From positions 186,001-250,000 of the forward strand of contig JAXGYK010000001.1 in NCBI GenBank assembly GCA_040772305.1: a DNA stretch of 64,000 nt, given 5' to 3'. The notes beneath the pieces were generated by a model. It did not search any database. It saw nothing but the letters and a program-made list of their open reading frames with translations, and was not told the origin of the DNA. The stretch comes from Mesolinea sp040772305. GTDB lineage: Bacteria > Chloroflexota > Anaerolineae > Anaerolineales > Anaerolineaceae. Below are positions 33,520 through 42,161 of this stretch, piece by piece (the first letter of the stretch is position 1; each line of letters starts with the position of its first letter). Both the position numbers and the translations under genes were made by a program.

Positions 33520-34822
33520 AAAAAGAAAAATCGCAATTGTTGGAGCAGGATTTGCCGGGCTTTCGGCCGCCTGGGATCTGGTGCGCCAGGGGCAAGAGGT
33601 AACCATCTATGAGGCTGCAGACCGCCCGGGTGGTTTGGCTGCTGGCTTTAAACTCCCGCATTGGGATTGGAGCGTAGAGTGGTATTACCATCATTGGTTT
33701 GCTTCGGACAAACACATGCTGGGGCTTATCGATGAGCTGGGCTGGCGGGAAGATGTGCAGTTTCCAACACCTGTAACAGTTATGTATCATAAGGGTAAGT
33801 TTTATCCCTTTGACAGTATCAAGAATGCCCTGCTTTATCCAGGCTTGGGCTGGGGAATCAATAAAATCCGCTTTGGGCTGGTGGGTGTCTATCTGCGTCT
33901 TACCAATAGCTGGCGCAAGCTGGAACAAACCACAACCGATGCCTGGATGCGCAAGTATGCCGGCAATAAGGTATACGAAGAAATGTGGCTGCCAATGATG
34001 GAGGGTAAGTTTGGGCAGCGCTGGGCTGAAAAGGTAAGTATGGCCTGGATGTGGGCTCGCCTGCATGCCCGCACAACAAAATTGGGCACTTTCACCGGTG
34101 GTTTCCAGGCTTTTGCAGACCGCTTTGCGCGGAAACTGCAAGAGCTGGGAGTAGGAATTCGTTATCAGGAAGCGGTAGAGTCGATTAGCCCTGGACCCGA
34201 AAGCGGTGTGGTTCTGCTTACAGAAAAGGGCGAATCTCAAGTTTTTGACCAGGTTTTAGTTACCCTATCCCCAGGCAGATTAGCAGCTATGGCCCCTGCC
34301 TTGCCCAAAGAATATTTGGAAAGTTTATTAAGCCTAAAGAGTATGGGAGCAGTGGTAATGACCCTTACCCTGGACAGACAGCTGAGCAGAGAAGGATATT
34401 ACTGGTACAGCATACCAAAGCAGGCAGGTTACCCCTTTTTGGCCCTGGTTGAACACACAAACTTCCTCAAACCCGAGTACTTCGGCGGTGATCACGTGCT
34501 TTATATTGGCGACTATCTTGAAACCGATCACCCTAACTTTAGCAAAAGTGATGAGCAATTGAAAGCCGAATTTCTGCCACATCTCAAAAAGATCAACCCT
34601 GCTTTTGATCCCAGCTGGGTAAAGCAGAGCTGGGTAAGCAAAACGGCTTATGCACAACCGATTCCCTTGGTGAATCACTCCCGCAATATACCAGCAATAA
34701 AAACACCATTACCAGGGCTCTATTTTGCGTCTATGAGCCAAGTGTATCCCTGGGACCGAGGCACGAACTTTGCGGTTGAGATCGGCCGCCGCGCGGCCAA
34801 AATGATGCTTACCGAAGACTAG
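33512..34822 (+). CDS. FAD-dependent amine-oxidase-type oxidoreductase
   Basis: 436 residues; ATG with GGAGGAG upstream. Rossmann motif IAIVGAGFAGLSAAWDL, then EAADRPGGLAAGFKLPHWDW. The C-terminal part ends with FASMSQVYPWDRGTNFAVEI, the second FAD contact. Similar to protoporphyrinogen oxidase/phytoene-desaturase relatives found near glycosyl-lipid genes. Substrate not known. Cotranscribed with the membrane protein before it. Confidence 0.85.
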   Translation: MSKKRKIAIVGAGFAGLSAAWDLVRQGQEVTIYEAADRPGGLAAGFKLPHWDWSVEWYYHHWFASDKHMLGLIDELGWREDVQFPTPVTVMYHKGKFYPFDSIKNALLYPGLGWGINKIRFGLVGVYLRLTNSWRKLEQTTTDAWMRKYAGNKVYEEMWLPMMEGKFGQRWAEKVSMAWMWARLHARTTKLGTFTGGFQAFADRFARKLQELGVGIRYQEAVESISPGPESGVVLLTEKGESQVFDQVLVTLSPGRLAAMAPALPKEYLESLLSLKSMGAVVMTLTLDRQLSREGYYWYSIPKQAGYPFLALVEHTNFLKPEYFGGDHVLYIGDYLETDHPNFSKSDEQLKAEFLPHLKKINPAFDPSWVKQSWVSKTAYAQPIPLVNHSRNIPAIKTPLPGLYFASMSQVYPWDRGTNFAVEIGRRAAKMMLTED

Positions 34823-35279
34823 CGCCTGAAGCAGAAGCTAAAAAGGAATCTTGGCTCGATTCACAAATACGCATTACTATCCTGCCAAACTGCCAGATAG
34901 TCCTCCAGAGCAGGGCTAAGAGCCCTGCCCCCAATTGCAGGATTTTTGGAGTACATTATTGCCCATACCCCCAGATATGGTGGTCAAAACTTGCGTTTTT
35001 CCTGCCAAATACTGTTCTTGGAAATTAATAACGGGTACAAAATTATTGTTTCGCAAGCCTGAGACTTTTTAACATTAATGGAATCTTAAAGAATCGATTA
35101 GTTTTAGATGTTTTGGGCGAAAAGAGCTTGCCTAAAAAGGGTGCTGTGGATTAGAATCCTTCATCCAACGCCTAACCAACCACCAGCCTCAGTGATGCTG
35201 ATGTGGCAAAAACAGGGCGATACAATCAAATTTAAGACAATCATCGCCTCGTCAGGAGAGCGAGGCACAGGAGTTGCGC
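34823..35279. other. 457-bp intergenic region upstream of dnaA
   Basis: Contains a hairpin with an 8-bp stem (34910-34928, GCAGGGCT/AGCCCTGC) without T-tail and an AT-rich stretch about 35010-35110. It has one near-match to a DnaA box at 35145 but no cluster of boxes, so an origin is not supported by eye. Confidence 0.5.
35145..35153 (-). promoter_or_regulatory. Possible single DnaA box
   Basis: TGTGGATTA differs from the consensus TGTGGATAA in one base and lies 127 bases before the dnaA ATG. It could serve autoregulation. Confidence 0.35.
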
Positions 35280-36620
35280 ATGAGTCCAGAGCAAGCGTGG
35301 CGAGCAGTCGTCGATCAATTAAGAATAGAGCTACCCAAAGCTAGTTTTGATACCTGGGTGAAAAACACCCAGTTTCTTAACTACGATAGCGGGCTGGCTC
35401 GTTTTGAGATTGGCACTGGCAATGCATTCGCCCGCGATTGGCTGGAGGGGCGCCTTTCTCAATTGATCAGCAACAAACTTTCCGGGCTGATGGGGAGCAA
35501 GATGCAAGTGGTATTTCGCGTGGGGACCAGTCATGTTCCTGTAGAAGAAGATTGCTACAGCGAAGAACCGCAACTAAACCAGCCAGACCCAACCGTGCCA
35601 AATACCAGCGGTTTGGTAAGCCGCTATCGCTTTGAGAACTTTGTGGTTGGCCCCAGCAACCGACTGGCGCACGCCGCTTGTATGGCCGTTGCAGAGAACC
35701 CGGCCAGCGCTTATAACCCCCTCTTTTTGTACGGAGGTGTAGGTTTAGGCAAAACCCACATTTTACATGCGATTGGCAATGCAGTAGCCTACACGGGTAA
35801 ACAGGTACTTTACGTATCCAGTGAGGAATTCACCAATGATCTGGTATCTGCTATTCGGGGCAAAACGCAGGCTGCCATGCGGGAAAAGTACCGTGAAGTA
35901 GATGTTTTATTGATCGATGACATTCAGTTTATCGCCGGAAAAACCCAAACCCAGGAAGAATTCTTCCATACATTTAATGCCTTGCACAATCAGGAAAAAC
36001 AGATTGTAATGTCCAGCGACCGTGCTCCTAAAGCACTTTCTACGCTGGAGGAGCGGCTGCGCTCGCGTTTTGAATGGGGGCTAACCGTGGACATTCAGGC
36101 GCCCGATTACGAGACCCGTTTGGCTATCTTACGCAGCAAAGCCGAAAAAGCAGGGCGGAAACTTCCTGCAGAAGTTTTGGAGCTGATTGCTCGCCAGGTA
36201 CAGGCAAATATTCGCGAACTGGAAGGTGCCTGGAATCGTGTGCTGGCCTTTAGCGACCTTTCTGGTCAGCCCTTGGATATCACTTTGGCACAGAATGCCC
36301 TGGCAGACTATTTACCCCAAAAGACCGAGCTAAGCCCCTCTGAGGTGTTAGCAACAGTCGCGAAATTCTTTGGGGTAAGCCAGGATAATATGGTAAGCAA
36401 AAATCGCACCAAGGACATTGTGCTTCCCCGTCAGGTAGCAATGTACCTGCTGCGCGAACAAAGCGGCATTTCGCTGCCGCGGATTGGGCAAGTATTCGGT
36501 GGCCGCGACCACACCACCGTAATTTACGCCTGCGACAAAGTGGCAACTATGATTGAAACGGACGACAAGATTCGCAGACAAGTGCTGGAACTGCGCGAAC
36601 AGCTGAGCACCAGCGCATAA
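35280..36620 (+). CDS. dnaA: Chromosomal replication initiator DnaA
   Basis: 446 residues from the ATG at 35280 (AGGAG upstream). Domain I is present (AWRAVVDQLRIELPKASFDT), and domain II is short. The AAA+ domain has GGVGLGKTHILHAIGN near residue 152 and VLLIDDIQFIAGK. Domain IV ends with GGRDHTTVIYACDKV, the DNA-binding signature. DnaA melts oriC. No dnaN or recF follows; the next gene encodes a NYN protein. Confidence 0.97.
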   Translation: MSPEQAWRAVVDQLRIELPKASFDTWVKNTQFLNYDSGLARFEIGTGNAFARDWLEGRLSQLISNKLSGLMGSKMQVVFRVGTSHVPVEEDCYSEEPQLNQPDPTVPNTSGLVSRYRFENFVVGPSNRLAHAACMAVAENPASAYNPLFLYGGVGLGKTHILHAIGNAVAYTGKQVLYVSSEEFTNDLVSAIRGKTQAAMREKYREVDVLLIDDIQFIAGKTQTQEEFFHTFNALHNQEKQIVMSSDRAPKALSTLEERLRSRFEWGLTVDIQAPDYETRLAILRSKAEKAGRKLPAEVLELIARQVQANIRELEGAWNRVLAFSDLSGQPLDITLAQNALADYLPQKTELSPSEVLATVAKFFGVSQDNMVSKNRTKDIVLPRQVAMYLLREQSGISLPRIGQVFGGRDHTTVIYACDKVATMIETDDKIRRQVLELREQLSTSA

Positions 36621-36697
36621 AAGCTGCCTTTGCAAATAATTAGCTGTCGTACTCCCAGTACAAACAGAAAGAGACGCTGAATACAGATTAAGATAAA

Positions 36698-37228
36698 ATG
36701 AGCTCTATGAATGAACGTGTAGCTATTTTTATTGACTTCCAAAACCTGCATTACCTGATCGACTTTAAGACCACCAATCTGCGTTTGGACTATCAAAAAT
36801 TTATTACAAAGATCACCGGTGATCGGCAGCTTTTTCGGGCTTACCTGTACATGGCTTTAATGGATGAAAGCGAAAACGACGAGCTTTCCGCTGAGAAACA
36901 ACGCAAGTTCATTTTTGCGTTAAACCGCATTCCTAACCTGCAAGTGGTGGAAGGCGTACTTAAGAGCCGCGGCGATTCGTATAAGGAAAAAGGGGTGGAT
37001 ATTGCCCTGGCACTCGATGCCATCACACTATGCAAGCACTACTATACCATCGCGCTGGTAAGCGGTGATGGTGACTTTGAAAAACTGCTGCGCATGCTGC
37101 AAGAACGCGGCAAACACACCGAAGTATATTCTTCAGGCACCCAGCTGGCACCCGAACTGGTTCGATACGCTGACTTGGTTGTGGACCTGAATGAGGCTTT
37201 TATCAAAGATTGTCAACGCGACCTCTAG
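36698..37228 (+). CDS. NYN-domain (LabA/DUF88) protein
   Basis: 176 residues. VAIFIDFQNLHYLID, KEKGVDIALALDAI and VSGDGDFEKLLRMLQERGK are the acidic clusters of the PIN-like NYN fold, which binds a metal and may cut RNA. ATGs at 36698 and 36707 are both possible. TAAAAT lies over the first, so the second could start a leaderless mRNA. A terminator follows. Confidence 0.85.
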   Translation: MSSMNERVAIFIDFQNLHYLIDFKTTNLRLDYQKFITKITGDRQLFRAYLYMALMDESENDELSAEKQRKFIFALNRIPNLQVVEGVLKSRGDSYKEKGVDIALALDAITLCKHYYTIALVSGDGDFEKLLRMLQERGKHTEVYSSGTQLAPELVRYADLVVDLNEAFIKDCQRDL

Positions 37229-37261
37229 TCGCAAATTTTCCCGCGGAGAAGGGGAAAAGGG

Positions 37262-37290
37262 AAACGTCTGGCGCAGATGCCAGACGTTTT
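37262..37290 (+). terminator. Intrinsic terminator after the NYN gene
   Basis: A perfect 11-bp stem AAACGTCTGGC/GCCAGACGTTT with a 6-base loop ends in TTTT. It lies 34 bases past the stop and 63 before the converging beta-CASP gene end. Confidence 0.85.
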
Positions 37291-37352
37291 GCTGTTCTTT
37301 TAGCGGGTACGTTCCTCAAATCATAGCTTTACGGAACACTGTGGCTGCAAGC

Positions 37353-38750
37353 CTAAAGCTCGAAACTTTGCCCCTTTTCAGCGTAAACCGGCTGTGGGAG
37401 AGCACCGGTTTCGTTCATTTTAGCCGTTAGGGCAAGCGCCGGATCTTCCTCACCATGGATAAGAATTAAGTTTTTGAGCGTATCCTTCGTTGCCAGGGCA
37501 TATTCCAAAAGCATATCCTGCCCGGCATGTGCACTGAGGCCGTTGATAATGACAACCTCTGCCTTTCTGAAGTATTCCTCCCCAAAGATTTTAACCTTAC
37601 GGTCGCCATCGGCCAGGCGGCGGCCAAGGGTATCCGGTGATTGCCAGGAAATAATCAGGATCGTGTTCTTTCCATCTTCGATATTGTTTTTGAGGTGGTG
37701 CAAAACACGGCCGCTTTCAGCCATGCCGCTTGCTGAAATGATGATCATTGGATCTTTATACTCGTTGAGTGCCTTGCTCTCCTCGACACTGCGGGTAAGG
37801 ATCACGTTATCGAACTCCAGGCCTTTCATGCGGTGCTTGGCAATAAACTCCCAGGTTTCATCATCGTAGCATTCCGTATGTTTCCGGTAAATGTCTGAAG
37901 CGTTCACAGCCAGAGGGCTGTCTACAACCACCGGAATATCGGGAATTTCTCCCCTTTCAATACCCTCACTCAAGAGATAACTCAGATTTTGTGTTCGTCC
38001 TACTGCAAAAGCCGGAACAATAACCTTGCCGCCGCGCCGAACTGTGCGGCTAATAATATCCACCAGATCATCATATGCTTCGTCTAAGCTCAGGTGGGGG
38101 GTATCCCCATAGGTGCATTCCATCAGCAGGGTTTCAGCCCCTTGAGGAAGCACCGGATCGCGCAAAATTGGCGCGCCATAGCGTCCGATATCAGCCGAAA
38201 ACCAGAGACGTTTCGGCTGGCCCTGATCTTCCCAGTCAATAGAAATTCCAGCCGAACCTAAAATATGCCCGGCATCGTGCAATCTAACCTTTACCCCGGG
38301 TATCGGTTCAAATTTGGCACCATACCAGATCGTCCTAAAAAGAGGTTCCGTTTCAAGTGCATCTTGTTGGGTATAGAGCGGTTCAACTGGGGGCAGACCT
38401 TGACGTTTGCGCTTTTTATTAACGTACTTGACATCCTGCTCCTGAATGTGAGCCGAGTCGCGCAGCATGATATTGGCCAAATCCACCGTAGCCGAAGTGG
38501 CATATATATTTCCCTTGTAGCCATTTTTTACCAAATTAGGCAGATTCCCGCTGTGATCAATGTGCGCATGTGAAAGGACCACCGCGTCCAGACTTTTGGG
38601 ATCAAAGGGAAAATGTAAGTTGGTATCATACGTTTGCTGGCGTTTACCCTGAAACAAACCGCAATCTAAAAGCATACGATAACCATTATGTTCCAGGAGG
38701 TGCATAGAACCGGTAACAGTACGGGCAGCACCAAGGATGCTTAATTTCAT
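37353..38750 (-). CDS. Beta-CASP metallo-beta-lactamase ribonuclease-like protein
   Basis: 465 residues from the ATG at 38750 (AAAGGAG upstream); a longer frame exists but starts inside the neighbouring gene. The zinc motif HAHIDH is at residues 61-66, with further ligands in HDAGHILGSA and DIGRYG. The beta-CASP part has IVPAFAVGRTQNLSYLL and the final INGLSAHAGQ and ILIHGEEDPA. Relatives such as TTHA0252 cleave RNA; CPSF-like. The ATG overlaps the RNase D stop (ATGA), so the two are coupled. Confidence 0.88.
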   Translation of the reverse strand: MKLSILGAARTVTGSMHLLEHNGYRMLLDCGLFQGKRQQTYDTNLHFPFDPKSLDAVVLSHAHIDHSGNLPNLVKNGYKGNIYATSATVDLANIMLRDSAHIQEQDVKYVNKKRKRQGLPPVEPLYTQQDALETEPLFRTIWYGAKFEPIPGVKVRLHDAGHILGSAGISIDWEDQGQPKRLWFSADIGRYGAPILRDPVLPQGAETLLMECTYGDTPHLSLDEAYDDLVDIISRTVRRGGKVIVPAFAVGRTQNLSYLLSEGIERGEIPDIPVVVDSPLAVNASDIYRKHTECYDDETWEFIAKHRMKGLEFDNVILTRSVEESKALNEYKDPMIIISASGMAESGRVLHHLKNNIEDGKNTILIISWQSPDTLGRRLADGDRKVKIFGEEYFRKAEVVIINGLSAHAGQDMLLEYALATKDTLKNLILIHGEEDPALALTAKMNETGALPQPVYAEKGQSFEL

Positions 38751-39880
38751 GAAGTCTCCTTTGTTAAGAGCTGATAGATTTCCTGACCATAGCGCTGGTA
38801 ACGGCTTGGACTTATTGCCATACGGCTCTTGAGATCTGCATGGGAGCTTAGCGGCCTTGCAGTGATGGTGTCGAGAAGGTCTTTGGGCAAGATAACATGT
38901 GAGGGCAGGCCTTCTTGTTTGCCTGCTTCTTTGCGCCAATTGGCCAGTTTTTCGCGGCGGTTGCAGCGTTCATCGTCTCTGCGGGGAGGATGCGGGAGTT
39001 TCAACGAATAAGGCTTACTGCGCCAAGCCGCAATAGTTTGCAAGACAATTCGCCCATAACGGCGAACTAGTCTCTGTGTGAGTGAGGGTAATAGCTGCAG
39101 CTCTTCCATATAGCGCGGTTGATTGACTGCAAGCTCAACCAGGGCGCGATCGCCCAGAATTTTAAAAGGGGGCTTGTCATACTTTTTGGCCAGGTTTTCC
39201 CGCATAATTTGCAGCTCACGCAGTAGCCCCAGCTGTTTAGGCTTAAGGGCTTGGGCACCTTTGACATGGCAGAGGCGTAGTTCGTGTGTGCTGGCGGCTG
39301 CAGGAACCAGCGCCAGAGCGGCACAATCTTCTTTGAAGGTTTCAAACCGGCCTGTCGCAATCAGGTCCGGGATTAAAAGATCTCTCAGAGCCAATAAGTA
39401 GCGTGAATCGGTCTGCGCATAGGCTAACATCGCTGGCATAAGCGGCCGTTTTCCCCAATCAGCCCGCTGAAATTTCTTTTCCAGTTTGAGTCCAAAGCGG
39501 CTTTCAAGCAAGGCAGCCAAACCCAAATTAGTCTCACCCAGGGTTGTGGCAGCCAGCATTGTGTCGAACAGGTTGGCGAATTCGAAACCAAAGTCGCGCT
39601 TAAGGCAAGCAATATCGTAATCGCCGGCATGCAAAACCTTTTGGATGCCTTTGTTTGCCATGAGCGGTGCCAGAGGGCTTAAATCTGTCAATGCCAACGG
39701 GTCAATAATGAAATCCTGACTGGCTGTAGAGACCTGGATCAGGCAAACACGTTCGTAATAGGCATGAAGGCTGTTTGATTCCGTATCTAAAGCAAATGCA
39801 GGTTCTTGGTTGAGGGAATGAATAAAATCCTGAAGAGCTTCTGGTGTCGCTACAATTTGCGCTGCTTGCATCCTCAGCAT
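38747..39880 (-). CDS. rnd: Ribonuclease D (DEDD exonuclease with HRDC domain)
   Basis: 377 residues from ATG 39880, or 374 from 39871. DEDD motifs: FALDTESNSLHAYYERVCLI (D, E), HAGDYDIACL (D) and YAQTDSRYLLALRDLL (Y, D). The HRDC domain follows (ALKPKQLGLLRELQIMRENL ... YDKPPFKILGDRALVELA). RNase D trims tRNA 3' ends. A TATAAT at 39884-39879 sits just 8 bases before the second ATG. Coupled to the downstream beta-CASP gene. Confidence 0.9.
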   Translation of the reverse strand: MLRMQAAQIVATPEALQDFIHSLNQEPAFALDTESNSLHAYYERVCLIQVSTASQDFIIDPLALTDLSPLAPLMANKGIQKVLHAGDYDIACLKRDFGFEFANLFDTMLAATTLGETNLGLAALLESRFGLKLEKKFQRADWGKRPLMPAMLAYAQTDSRYLLALRDLLIPDLIATGRFETFKEDCAALALVPAAASTHELRLCHVKGAQALKPKQLGLLRELQIMRENLAKKYDKPPFKILGDRALVELAVNQPRYMEELQLLPSLTQRLVRRYGRIVLQTIAAWRSKPYSLKLPHPPRRDDERCNRREKLANWRKEAGKQEGLPSHVILPKDLLDTITARPLSSHADLKSRMAISPSRYQRYGQEIYQLLTKETS

Positions 39881-39958
39881 TATATCAGTGTCATTTTCTT
39901 TCAAAGGAATTTTGCGTTTACAATACTGCAAAGCTGATCGCTCTTTTTGGAGCAGCAG

Positions 39959-40507
39959 GTGAAGAACCCTGGAACTGAAATGTTTACGATTGAGCTGAAA
40001 CCAGAGCTTTGGGCTGAAAAGATCCTGGACCTGGGTGGCGGCGGTGAGGCTGTGATTTCGCGCCTTTATCCCCAGACAAGCATTGCCCTGGACCGGCGCC
40101 TGGATGAGCTTTTAGAGGCACCGGACCGAAAAAATCCCCTTGCTGCCGATGCCTTGCAGATGCCCTTTAGCGCGGGAAGCTTTTACGCCTGCACCAGTTT
40201 CTTTAGCCTGATGTACTTTGCCATTGACGATTTACCAGCCTTAGCTGCTGAATTGTCCAGGGTGCTGGCCCCAGGTGCTATCTTTCAGCTCTGGGAAGCA
40301 GAGATATCGCAAGCGGATCCTTTTCTTGCAGACTTGAAGATCGTTTTGCCGAAAGAGCTGATAAGGGTGCAATATGGGGTTTATGATGCGGGCAGACAGC
40401 AGAATTCGGACCTGTTCCAGCGTGTCTTTGGAGAGGCCGGATTGTCTCGGGTGCAAAAACAAAACGTGCCAAGTTTGATTATTGAAACCTGGATGAAATC
40501 AAAATAG
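39959..40507 (+). CDS. Class I SAM-dependent methyltransferase
   Basis: 182 residues from a GTG at 39959 with GGAG upstream; a TTG at 39947 is an alternative. Motif I is KILDLGGGGEAVISRL, the acidic residue is in TSIALDRRLD, and motif post-I reads PLAADALQMPFSAGSFYACT. The substrate is unknown. Ends 13 bases before dtd, so probably one operon; divergent from rnd. Confidence 0.75.
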   Translation: MKNPGTEMFTIELKPELWAEKILDLGGGGEAVISRLYPQTSIALDRRLDELLEAPDRKNPLAADALQMPFSAGSFYACTSFFSLMYFAIDDLPALAAELSRVLAPGAIFQLWEAEISQADPFLADLKIVLPKELIRVQYGVYDAGRQQNSDLFQRVFGEAGLSRVQKQNVPSLIIETWMKSK

Positions 40508-40520
40508 GAGAAGAAAACCA

Positions 40521-40967
40521 ATGCGTGCTGTACTTCAAAGAGTTCGGAAAGCGGCTGTGTTTGTAGAGGGGCAGGAGATCGCAGCGATTGACAAAGGAAT
40601 GCTGATACTGCTGGGGGTTGACGATGAGGACCAGGAAAGCGATGCGCGCGAACTGGCAAAAAAGTGTGCTGAACTGCGAATTTTTAACGACGATGCCGGC
40701 AAAATGAATTTGGGCTGTTTGGAGGTTGGCGGAGAAGTGATCGTAGTTTCACAGTTCACTCTGATTGCAGATGTACGTAAAGGCCGGCGCCCCTCCTTTG
40801 TTCATGCTGCACGTCCTGAACTCGCTGAACCGCTTTATCTTCTTTTTTGTGATCTGATGCGCGGACACGGACTAAAAGTCCAAACGGGTCACTTTGGTAC
40901 CGAAATGTTGCTGGAAATCCATAACGATGGCCCTGTGACCATCGTGTTAGACACACCTTTCAAATAA
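40521..40967 (+). CDS. dtd: D-aminoacyl-tRNA deacylase
   Basis: 148 residues, AGGAG upstream. It begins MRAVLQRVRKAAVFVEGQEI, the catalytic motif is VVSQFTLIADVRKGRRPSF (SQFTL), and the Gly-cisPro-type region near the end reads NDGPVTIVLDT. It removes D-amino acids from tRNA. Full length. Confidence 0.96.
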   Translation: MRAVLQRVRKAAVFVEGQEIAAIDKGMLILLGVDDEDQESDARELAKKCAELRIFNDDAGKMNLGCLEVGGEVIVVSQFTLIADVRKGRRPSFVHAARPELAEPLYLLFCDLMRGHGLKVQTGHFGTEMLLEIHNDGPVTIVLDTPFK

Positions 40968-40975
40968 TATACTTA

Positions 40976-41530
40976 TTAATCTGCCCAGGGAGCAGGGATT
41001 TTGCCCGTTTCATCGGGCTCAGGCTGGCTATCACTACGTACCAGTATGGGTGTAGTACCGCTGGAAACTACTTCTGCTTGTGCTTCGGCAGAGGCAGCCG
41101 AAGCCTCTGAAGCGGCGGCATCTTCTGCCTGTGTCTGTGGCTGAAAACCGAGCTCCAGCTTTTCTTCCATACGCATCTGACCCCGTAGGAAGGCTCCATC
41201 TTCACTGCTGAAAGAGGTAGTAACAACATCGCCCCATATGCGCCCTGTGGAACGAATTTCGAGCCGTTTGGTTTGAATATTCGCTCTTACCTGACCGGCA
41301 ACAATCAGCGCTTCTGCAATAAGCAAGTTACAGGTGACCCTGCCAGTTTCCCCTACCACTACCAGACCATCAATCTTGAGTTCCCCCTCAAATGTTCCCT
41401 CAATGCGAATACCACCTCGCCCCTGAAGGTCGCCCCGCCAATTGATACCTGAACCAATAACGGAAGTAACACGCTCAATGACAGGGTCAACGTTAAAACT
41501 TGCTTCTGATTTTTTTCTCTGAAAGAACAT
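40976..41530 (-). CDS. Bactofilin family protein
   Basis: 184 residues from the ATG at 41530. A short N-terminal tail leads into the bactofilin beta-helix (INWRGDLQGRGGIRIEGTFE, GLVVVGETGRVTCNLLIAEA). A disordered Ala/Glu/Gln-rich C-terminus follows. Bactofilins polymerise without nucleotide and organise envelope proteins. Confidence 0.9.
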   Translation of the reverse strand: MFFQRKKSEASFNVDPVIERVTSVIGSGINWRGDLQGRGGIRIEGTFEGELKIDGLVVVGETGRVTCNLLIAEALIVAGQVRANIQTKRLEIRSTGRIWGDVVTTSFSSEDGAFLRGQMRMEEKLELGFQPQTQAEDAAASEASAASAEAQAEVVSSGTTPILVRSDSQPEPDETGKIPAPWAD

Positions 41531-41540
41531 AGTATCTGAA

Positions 41541-42161
41541 TTATACCTTTGCCACTGCTGCAGATAGTTCCTGGGGACGAATCCGCCAACGCCAGGGCAT
41601 ACTCTTCCAAGGCTCGGGTGCATATGCAATCCCAACCCTCGGCCCATTTTGAATAGCTTTTAAGGGCACAGAGATACCCGGAGCAAGATAGAGCGCCGCC
41701 TGGCAGTCGCAGACATCGGCACCGTTTTCCTCTCGATCAATTCCCAGTGCCTGTGTCAGTTTTGCGGGACCGTTCAGCCAGTTGGAACGATACGCCAGAT
41801 TTGGCCGGCGAGATTCCAAAAGCTCTGCCCCGGCAATGGGATGTACAGCCCGAATCAGCACAGCAGCCGGATAGGATTCTGCTTCGCAGACAATGTTGAG
41901 CATCCAATGCATACCGTAGGTGAAATAGACATAAGCATGGCCGGGAGGACCAAACATCGCAGCATTGCGTTTCGTAAGACCACTGCGGGCATGGCAAGCC
42001 AGGTCTTCAGTACCCTGATAGGCCTCTGTTTCGGTGATTAAAACACGGGCAGCGCCCTCTTTAAAAGTACGCACAATTTGACAGCCCAGGAGCTTGGGTG
42101 CCGTTTGCCAGGCTGGACTTTCAAAAAAACTGCGCGGTAATGGGGCTGGTCTAGGCGGCAT
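41541..42161 (-). CDS. 3-methyladenine DNA glycosylase (AAG/MPG family)
   Basis: 206 residues from the ATG at 42161, which overlaps the end of the epimerase gene by 11 bases. Family motifs VLITETEAYQGTEDLACHAR (catalytic Glu), MFGPPGHAYVYFTYGMHWML and NGPAKLTQALGI are all present. It excises alkylated purines. Confidence 0.93.
   Translation of the reverse strand: MPPRPAPLPRSFFESPAWQTAPKLLGCQIVRTFKEGAARVLITETEAYQGTEDLACHARSGLTKRNAAMFGPPGHAYVYFTYGMHWMLNIVCEAESYPAAVLIRAVHPIAGAELLESRRPNLAYRSNWLNGPAKLTQALGIDREENGADVCDCQAALYLAPGISVPLKAIQNGPRVGIAYAPEPWKSMPWRWRIRPQELSAAVAKV

Noticed and set aside
33365..34240. 291-codon open frame on the minus strand
   Set aside because: Antisense to the FAD oxidoreductase and the membrane protein before it, with low-complexity His/Pro composition.
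34823..35279. A replication origin upstream of dnaA
   Set aside because: Only one imperfect DnaA box was found and no box cluster; skew cannot be judged here.
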